Shown piece after piece: positions 56,801 to 64,000 of a stretch of DNA of 64,000 bases; positions within the stretch are counted from its first letter, which is position 1; every line of letters begins with the position of its first letter. This DNA is from Edaphochlamys debaryana (lineage: Eukaryota > Chlorophyta > Chlorophyceae > Chlamydomonadales), in NCBI GenBank assembly GCA_016858145.1, contig JAEHOE010000113.1, positions 1 to 64,000 of the forward strand, written 5' to 3'. A program made the translations under genes and the position numbers. The notes under the pieces are model-generated. The model searched no databases, was not told the origin of the DNA, and saw only the letters and a list, made by a program, of their open reading frames with translations.

Positions 56801-59513
56801 ATCGTCTCGCCCCCCCCCTCCGCAACCCTCCCGCCCCCTCACCGGCTGGGGTCCCTGTACGACACCGTGTGCAGCACCAGCCCCTCCCTGCCGTTGAACC
56901 CCAGCCGCATGCGCCAGCGCTGCCAGCTCAGCACGTGGCCGGACAGGGAGAAGCTGGGGCCCTGGGGGGGGGGGGGAGAGGGTGACGGGGGGGATCCATG
57001 GGCGTCAGGGCCATGAAGCGGAGGTCACTAACACGAGGCGCACACACAAGGCGCACTGAGTACCGCATTGGGTGCCTGGAGCACTCTTCTGTGCTCAGGC
57101 TTCTCGCCCAACACGCCCCCCTCCCTGCCCCCCCCCCCACCTGCGGCTGCACCACGTGCAGGGGCTTGATGTCCTCCCGCCAGGGGAAGGGGCCGCCGCC
57201 CGGGCCCGACCCGGGCCCCAGCAGGTCCGGGTGGTAGTTGACCAGGGCGGTTGGCACCCGGGAGGGGGTGTCGTACATGTCGATGTGCACCACCTGGGGG
57301 CGGCGGGAGGGGGGAGGGGGGGAATCGGGGGGGGGGGGGGCCAGGGTGAAACAGAGGCAGCGGCACAACCCCACCCACCCGCAAGGCCCGGTGGCAGCTG
57401 CGCACGGCTGGCACCGGCATGCGGGTAGGCGCCCTATTCCCCCCCCCGCCCCTCTCCCCCCCCCCCTACCTTGCCCTGGTTCAGGTCCACGATGGGCACC
57501 ATGTCGATGGGGTGGGCGTACTCATTGTCGTACCGCCCGGCCAGCTTGAGGTACAGGAAGCCCTGGGGGGGGAGGGAAAGAGGGAGGAAAGCTCAGGGCC
57601 TTGGTGCAGCGGGTCCAGATGGTGGTGGTGGTGGCGGCGAGGTGGGAGGAGGCTCTGGCGCCCCAGCTCAGGCCTCACGGAGTGGAGCTACGGCACTCCC
57701 CTGTGGCCCGCCAACTCCGCTGCGGCCTCACACCACGAGGGCTCGCCTCATCCCCCCCCCCCCCACACACACACACACCTGCATGAGGCGGAGGTGGTTG
57801 AGGTGCTCGGGGGCGTTGTGGCAGGCCCAGCTGGGGGGGGGGGTATAGGGGGGTGCCAGGTTTGGGTTTAGGGTGCGGAGAGATGACCCCAGCGCACCCC
57901 AACGTGATCTCAATCCCTCTGTCGCCCCCCCCTCCCCCTCACGTGTCGCAGATGAGCTGGTCGATGCTGGCGCCGTACCGCTCCTGCAGCAGCCGGGCGA
58001 TCTGGGGGGGGGAGGGGGGGGGGAACAACGAGGGGCGTGAGGGGACGGCGGCCGGTCGGGAGCCCCATGAGCGGAGGGGACATGTCCCGCAACCCGGACT
58101 GCGGCTGCGGCCCTTACCCGCCCCGCCCTGAACCGCACCCCCCCCCCCTGAAAAACACACACAGGGTTCGCCGCTCTGGGCTTTCGGGCCGCTGTCGGGT
58201 TGCAGGCTCGCGTGTCACTCGCTTGATTTTACTACTACGCATACTCATACGCATTGCCGCTTGCCCCCGGGTACTCCCCAACGCACGCACACTCCCCCCC
58301 ACACACACACACACACCCGCGGGTCGGCCTTGACCACCGCCTCCGCCTCGAAGTTGTCGCAGGGGGAGGTGAGCGGGTGCACGCCCTCCAGCTGGGGGGG
58401 GAGCGGGAGGTGGGGATACAGGGTGAGACGGAGGGGATGGAAAGCGGTCAGACGAGCTCGCAACAGCCACGTGCCCACGCCACTCTGGGCTACAGCTCCG
58501 GCCCTCACCCCCCCCGGCCCCCACCATCTTCCAGCTCTCCACGGACGTGCCGGCGGCCGCATCGGCGGCGGCGGGGTGGTCGGCGGCGGTGGCGGTGGCG
58601 GGCAGGGGCTGCAGGCGCACGAGCGCCTCTGCGGCCTGGGCGGTGCGGGGCAGGATGAGCACCACCTCGGCCAGGCGGGGGGGCGGGGGGGCGGAGCGCC
58701 GCTCACACGCCAGCAGCGCCGCCTTGGGGGGCTCCTGGGGGAGAGGGAGCGGGGGAGGGGGGGAGGGGGGAGGGGTCGGGGGGGTTGCGAGCGGGTGCGG
58801 CTCGGCCACGACTTTGGCCGTTGTCGTTGGTCACGGGACGGGGCCGATCGAGCTTTCGGCCTTTCTGAGTAACGCTAGGGCTCCGCGGCCTTTGTTTGAC
58901 TGCGGCTAGGGGTGAGTAGCGCGCGACTTACCCGCAGCTGGATGTTGTTGAAGCGCAGCGGAGGCAAGCCGAGCTCCTTGGCGTAACGGCGACAGGCTTC
59001 CGCAGCCCGCTGAACTTCGCTGACAGAGAGCGGGTCCAGCGGGTGCGGAGCAACAATATCTGCAAGCGCGAGGGGGCCAATTTTGGGTCCTGAATCAGAA
59101 CCATTGAGAGACGTTTGCGCCAAACGCGTTGAGCGAACTCAGGGCAGCAACCTAATGCCTCCTCGGACTCAACGCAGGCCGCCGCAGCAGCAACGGCGAG
59201 ACGGCTCGCCCGTTGCACGAGAGCTCCCTCGCCAACGCCCCAAACCCTAATTGACGCATCCGCTCCGTGTCAGCACCCATGGCCCCAGCGCCCAAGGTCG
59301 AGCCCAAGACGCAGCCAGGAGGCCCCGACTGCAGCTGACGGGGCCAGTCGCGCACCTTGCCTTCCGCCCTAACGAAATACCGAACATTTATCTTGCAAGC
59401 GCGCGCGGCCCCGCTGTAGCCTGCCTTCCAGGGACCCCAGGCGCCGTATCCATAACAGCACAACCCGAAGGCCTGCCCCGGGGCCCCCGCGGGGACTCAC
59501 TGGAGGTCGCCAT
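53824..59513 (-). CDS. CuAO: Copper-containing primary amine oxidase
   Basis: Twenty exons give 696 aa: 59501-59513, 58932-59059, 58525-58734, 58317-58391, 57943-58001, 57779-57830, 57470-57562, 57141-57293, 56843-56961, 56627-56701, 56357-56488, 56106-56172, 55889-55966, 55724-55759, 55369-55539, 55072-55226, 54834-54907, 54465-54658, 54125-54190, 53824-53964. The first coding exon is only 13 nt (MATS plus one base). Family motifs: N2 domain [30 protein letters not shown]; catalytic-base Asp336 in [31 protein letters not shown]; topaquinone tyrosine Y420 in NYEY after VVSMVSTFM; copper ligands H471 and H473 (VHQHFFCM) and H637 ([17 protein letters not shown]). All catalytic residues are present. 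It oxidises primary amines to aldehydes with H2O2 and NH3. The start lacks an obvious signal peptide, so a cytosolic or peroxisomal site is likelier; the C-terminal SKL is a classical PTS1 signal, favouring peroxisomes. Confidence 0.95.
59185..59406. repeat. 220-bp dispersed repeat, copy 1 (amine oxidase intron 1)
   Basis: This segment, inside intron 1 of the amine oxidase gene, is closely similar in the same orientation to 61438-61656 (CCCGTTGCACGAGAGCTCCC and GTCGAGCCCAAGACGCAGCC are shared exactly). Both copies keep an open minus-strand frame. Confidence 0.85.
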
Positions 59514-61673
59514 GTTCAAGCACGGAGAAATTCGGCTCGCGGTCCGCGCTCTCCAGGAGAGCGCCGGCGTTGCGACTGGCCCTAATGAAAAGAAGCGCTG
59601 ACCCGGAGACCTTGACCATACCGAGGCCCCGGCCCCGGAGAAGTGGGCAAAGCCCTGGTGGGGTTGTGTGGTCGCGCGAGGGCGCCCGGCCGGTAGCCTG
59701 TTTGCTGTCGTATGCCTCGAGTGTGGCAATAGCAGGCGACGGCAGGGGGGCCGCGTATAAATCGGGCGGGCCACCCGTCCATTCGCCACCCGTCCATCTC
59801 GGGGTGGCGAACCGCGTTTTCACCCCCGACTCGCCCCATCGCGCCCCGCAAGCGGACGTAGACACCGATGTGAACTATCGAGGGGCAACGGCGACCGCGG
59901 CAACGATGATAATATCGGGGCCGAGGTCGGTCCATTAGCATGCGCCCGACGAGCAGTAGCCACGTGCCCGCAGCAAACCAGGGCCTGCGGGGAATCTCAT
60001 AGCGAGCTGCAGCAGGGTGCAGGTGGGCACTGGCGGCCTGGTGCTCCACCCGAGATTACGCTGCGACAGACGGGTCGGGGGCAGACGTGTCGCCTCCAGG
60101 CAGCCTCCGTCAAGCCGTTCCCAGGCAGCCGTTACACCTGCTGAGCCTGTGCCGTTGCAAGCGTCGCCCCCCAACCCCATGCCCTGCACGCCTAAACCGG
60201 TAGCTTACCAGCGCGCGCTCTACCTTTACCCTCCTCTTAGAGACGGTTCCTGCGCATACATCGCATCCTATCCAGGTGTCCTATCCTCGCAGTCCCTGCA
60301 TCACAGCCCCATCATCACTGCCGTCCAGATAGCGTGCGCTGTGGGGCCCGTCGCAGGGCAGGCGGGGAGGTCCTCGAGGTAGCGGTACGGAGGGCAGCAC
60401 CAGAGCGTGCCGGGGCGGAGGGCTGCGGGGCGCCCCCAGGCTCTTAGTGCTCCCGTGCAGAGTTGCGCCGCGGGCCGCCCCTCCGCGGTCCCCTGCCTCC
60501 CGAGAGCCACGCCGCACTGCCAGCACCAGGTGCGCCCCTGCCTGCGCCCCCGGGGAAGGCCCAGCGGCAGGGGCCAGCCGCCAGAGGCACCCGAGCCCGA
60601 GCGGGTGCTCGGACAGGGCTCCCAAGCTCCCCGCCACCGCCCGCCCGCATCGGCCCGCATGCCCGCCCGCATGAGCCGCACCGCTGACAGCTGGGTGTCT
60701 GGGGCTCCTGGCTGGTGGGGCCGCGTGCCTGTCGCCCGCTTGTCGGCCGGGCTAGTGTGGGCTGGGGTGGCGGCAACAAGTTCTTCCGGCTAATTCTTGC
60801 GGCGCAGGCGCCAGCGAGCTCCCTGCCACCCCCCACCCCCTCCTCGCCCAGGGTCGGCCGGGTGTCACACCAGGGCTGCGGGGGAGGCGCTCCGGGTCGT
60901 CCGGGGGAAAGCATGAGCCGCACGGCCCTAGGTTACAGCTCGTCAGAACCAACAGTGGATCGCCATAGTAACGAGAGTGCACGCAAAGCCACTGTAGGCC
61001 TATCCCAGCACAAGTAGTCGCATAACATGAATGTATGTTGATAGAGCAATACAGCTGAAGCCAACCCCTGCCCATGGTGTAAGGCCCAGAGGCTGCTTGT
61101 GTGCTGCAGCCACCCCGTGCGTGCGCCTGCACAGCGGCCCCCGCTGGACCCTGGGGCCCGGGCCGCACGCTGGGCTTCCACGCCACACACACCCAGCTCC
61201 ATGCCAAAGCATCAGTCGAAAAGCCGCCGCAGTTATTCCCCGCAGCCGCACGGCTGCCGCACCATCAAGCCGTCAACCCACCCAGCCTAGCCCGCATAAG
61301 CCAATGAGGTCAATCGCACGCCGCTGCGCTGTGCGCGCCATCCTGCCCCCCCCGCCCATCACCCGTGCGCCTGTCGCACCCCCCGCAGCGCAAAACGCTC
61401 CACGCCAACGCAAGCCACCTCCCCAGCCAATGTACCGCAGCAGCAACGGTGATACGATTCGCCCGTTGCACGAGAGCTCCCTCGCCAACGCCCCAAACCC
61501 TAAATGACGCGTCCGCTCCCCGTCAGCACCCATGGCCCCTGCGCCCAAGGTCGAGCCCAAGACGCAGCCAGGAGGCCGCGACTGCAGCGGACGGGGCCAG
61601 TAGCGCACCTTGCCTGCTGCCCTAACGAATACCGAACTATCGTCTTGTAAGCGCGCCTGCGGCCCCTGCCGCC
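59514..61673. other. Intergenic region, promoter of amine oxidase and 3' flank of RING gene
   Basis: Apart from the second copy of the 220-bp repeat (61438-61656) I see no supported gene. Minus-strand TGTAA matches occur at 60132-60136 and 60933-60937 but are far from the RING gene stop, so I do not assign them. Confidence 0.4.
61438..61656. repeat. 220-bp dispersed repeat, copy 2
   Basis: This copy, in the same orientation as 59185-59406, starts 18 bp beyond the 3' end of the RING gene. Differences are scattered single substitutions and one- to two-base indels. Confidence 0.85.
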
Positions 61674-64000
61674 TCACAGCACCCTCGCCACCTCCCCCAC
61701 GGGGGCCACCGCCTCGATCTCCACCACCTGGGGGGGGGAAGAGAAGAGCAGGGGGGGGGGGGGACAAAAGCAGGTAAGGGAATAGGGCTTGAGGGCGTGA
61801 GGTAAGGTGAGCCGAGCCCACGGTTCCCCATAACGTGCCCTTCCGCGGTTCCGCCCCTGGACCGCCCTCCACGCCCGTCTCATGTTCAGGACAACTCCTC
61901 CCCATGCCCACACCTCCTACATCTCACGCCTCTCGGGGTCCGTACCCCGGTCCCCCCTCCCTCGCACCCCTCCCCATCCTTCCCCCCGGCACCTGCTCGA
62001 TGCGCGACCTGCAGGTGGGGCACTCGTTGGGCGGGCGGATGAAGAGCAGGTGCGCGCAGCGGCGGCAGAAGCCCCCGTGGCCGCACTCCAGGAACACACA
62101 GGTGGCGGCTGGGGAGGGGGGCGGGGGAGGGGGGGATGAGGGGAAGGTCTTGCAGTGAGGAGGGAGTTGCAGTGGCAGACACTCGGGGGGCGCAGCGGCC
62201 AGCGCCAGCCGGTAGCCTGCGCCCCGGACCACCCCACCTGCACCCACTGCCCAATCCACCCCGACCCCTTCCTGAGCGCACCCTTACACCCCCGTGGCTC
62301 CCTCCCTTCCCTTCCCTCCCCCCCCAGCACCCACCCGCTGCGTAGCAGATGATGCAGTCGTCTCCGTCCTCCCCCTCGGCCCCCCCGCCGGAGCCAGAGC
62401 CCGGGCCGGGGCCGGACCCCGCCCCCGCCTCGGCCCCGGCCCCCGAGCCTGCGGCACCGCCACCGCTGCTGCGGGGCCCGGCCGCGGCCGCCCCTGACGC
62501 CCCCGCGCCGCGCCCCGAGCCCTCCGCCGCGCCGCCCGCACTGGCTCCGTCCGGGTTGAGGGAGGCGGGGCGGCGGGGGGCGGCCGAGGAGGGCCCGGCC
62601 GCAGCGCCTTCCGCCCCCTCGTCCCCCTCCGCCACCACACCCAGGCGGCTCGCCCCGCCGGCACCCGGCCCCGCGCCCGCCGCCGGCCCCGGCCGCCCCG
62701 GGCCCAGCCCCAGACCCAGCGCCTCCGCCGCCGCCACCCCCAGCCCCAGCACCCCCCCCGCCCCCGCCCTGCCAGTGTGGGGCGCGGAGGCGGGCCGCCA
62801 GAACCGCCCCGGCCGCCCCGCCGCCGCCGCTGCCTCCGGGGCAGCGACGGAGGCGGCGGCTGCAGAGGGCGCAGCGGCGGCGGCCCCTGGTGCGGCCCCG
62901 CCTGCGCTGGCGGCCGCGGGGAGGGGCCCCAGCGCCGCGCTCTGCCGCACCGAATCTCCGGCACCCCCTGCGCCCGCTGCCCCCACCGCTGCGCCCTCCG
63001 GCGGCCTCTGCAGCCCCAGCGCCGCCGCCGGCCCCAGCGGCCCCAGGGGCCGTAGCGGTGGCGCACCGCCCAGCCCCGGCCCCTCGGGGGCACCCACGCG
63101 CGGGCCCCGGCCACTCCCCGGACGCCCCGGGCCCAGCACCCCCGCCGCCGCCAGCGCCGCCATGGGGTGGGGCCCGGGGTGGGCCTGTGCGCCCTGCCCC
63201 TCGGGCCCGGAGGGGTCCGGCTGCGGGACCAGCGGGGGCCGCATCAGGCCCGCTGCCGCCCCCGCGTGGGGCGCGGAGGCGGACCGCAGCAGCGCGGGGC
63301 CCCCCGGGTAGGGGCCGTACAGGGGGTGCACCCCGGGGGGCGCCGCGCCCGGCCCCGCCCCCGCGGCCGCGAGCGGCGAGGCCCCCGGCGCCCCCAGCCC
63401 CGCCCCCGCGCCCCCTCCCGGTCCCAAGCCAAAGGCGAAGGGGACGGGGTGCACGCGGCCGGAGCGGGAGGACACGGAGGCGGAGGCGGCCATGGCGCCC
63501 TGGGGGGGGGGGGGAGATCAGGCGTTGGTTTGGGACAAGGCATGGTGAGACACGGTACGGTACTGTGTGTGATGCAGCCAGCGCGCCTGCCCCTGTCCCT
63601 GCCGTCCGCCCCTCCCCGGCACAGACCTCTGCACCCACACCTCAACCCACAAGCAGCCCTCGACACACCTCCCCCCCCACCTGCGCCGCCTGCTCCGCCA
63701 GCGCCGGCTCCAGCGAGGCCATGCGCTTGTACAGGGTGGCGCCCACGCGGCGGAGGCGGCCGGGCTTGGCCTTGCCGGCCATCATGCCGGCGACCAGGCG
63801 GGAGACCTTTGGGGGGGGGAGGGCGTAGAGAGGGGGGGTGGTGATGCGGGGGGCCAGGGCCGGATGCACACACGGTGCCGCAAGCAGGGCCTACCACGAC
63901 GCCCTCGCTGGCCCCCCCCCCGCCTCTCCTCCATCGAAAGGTCACCCCAACTCCATAAACTGAAACAAGCGTTTGGGGTGCCCCAGCCCCTCCCCCCCCT
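61674..64000 (-). CDS. RING-type (C3HC4) E3 ubiquitin ligase, 5' end outside window
   Basis: Visible exons: the end of one at about 63895 (ASEGVV, extent uncertain), 63681-63806 (VSRLVAGMMAGKAKPGRLRR and onward), 62335-63499, 61993-62108 and 61674-61727. The large exon encodes 388 residues of low-complexity Gly/Ala/Pro sequence with two similar motifs (LLRSASAPHAG and FWRPASAPHTG) and ends in GEDGDDCIICYAA. The next exon completes a C3HC4 RING: CIIC, ECGHGGFCRRCAHLL and NECPTCRSRIEQ. The last exon encodes VVEIEAVAPVGEVARVL and stop. All junctions are in phase. E3 activity is inferred from the RING. The gene continues beyond position 64000, so its N-terminal domain, which may define the substrate, is not visible. 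Confidence 0.82.

Noticed and set aside
59388..60049. Minus-strand frames upstream of the amine oxidase as extra N-terminal exons
   Set aside because: The 13-nt exon ATG GCG ACC TCC A joins exon 2 in frame and gives a normal-length enzyme; the upstream frames lack homology.
62349..63828. Long plus-strand frames of 312-320 codons opposite the RING gene
   Set aside because: They are antisense shadows of the Gly/Ala-rich exon; the minus strand has the RING motif and consistent splice sites.

Overview
The window looks like nuclear DNA of a green alga, most likely of the Chlamydomonas/Volvox lineage (Chlamydomonadales). Genes on both strands are densely interrupted by short, very G+C-rich GT-AG introns. 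The encoded proteins are plant/algal types: a plastid-targeted TVP38-like protein, a PKIWI502-like flavin reductase, a plant-type CGI-58 and a GT77-type arabinosyltransferase. The algal poly(A) signal TGTAA follows three of the genes. Nothing prokaryotic, no CRISPR array and no RNA gene was recognised.

Layout. Positions 1-12140 are one satellite array of about 67 copies of a 182-bp unit. It has higher-order (364-bp dimer) organisation and ends inside a small minus-strand gene, now a truncated chimera (12078-12540). Positions 12.7-24 kb carry a hairpin-repeat cluster, a JmjC-domain gene (+), an unknown gene (-), a second copy of the hairpin-repeat family, a chromodomain protein gene (+) and a TLS1/C9orf78-type spliceosomal gene (-). 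From 24.6 kb onward the genes are closely packed: TVP38/TMEM64-like (-) and CGI-58 (+) as a divergent pair, PKIWI502-like reductase (-), GT77 glycosyltransferase (-), Notchless/NLE1 (-) and a spinster-type MFS transporter (+) as a second divergent pair, copper amine oxidase (-), and a RING E3 gene (-) running off the right edge. I rebuilt the exon structures by hand. For every complete gene of known family the reading frame closes through all junctions and the protein length fits: NLE1 487 aa, copper amine oxidase 696 aa, TLS1-like 254 aa, PKIWI502-like 318 aa, CGI-58 520 aa.

The genes are independent nuclear units, not an operon. Themes are chromatin and splicing (JmjC, chromodomain, TLS1), ribosome assembly (NLE1), lipid metabolism or transport (CGI-58, spinster) and wall glycosylation (GT77).

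The most unusual signal is in the introns. From about 27 kb rightward, introns on both strands tend to begin GTGGGGG or GTGAGGGG and to end in a pure C tract (CCCCCCAG), so the two ends of one intron are complementary. One roughly 76-bp sequence recurs almost unchanged in introns of two unrelated genes, in opposite orientations, with part of it in a third. Introner-like elements or terminally paired introns are hypotheses worth testing.
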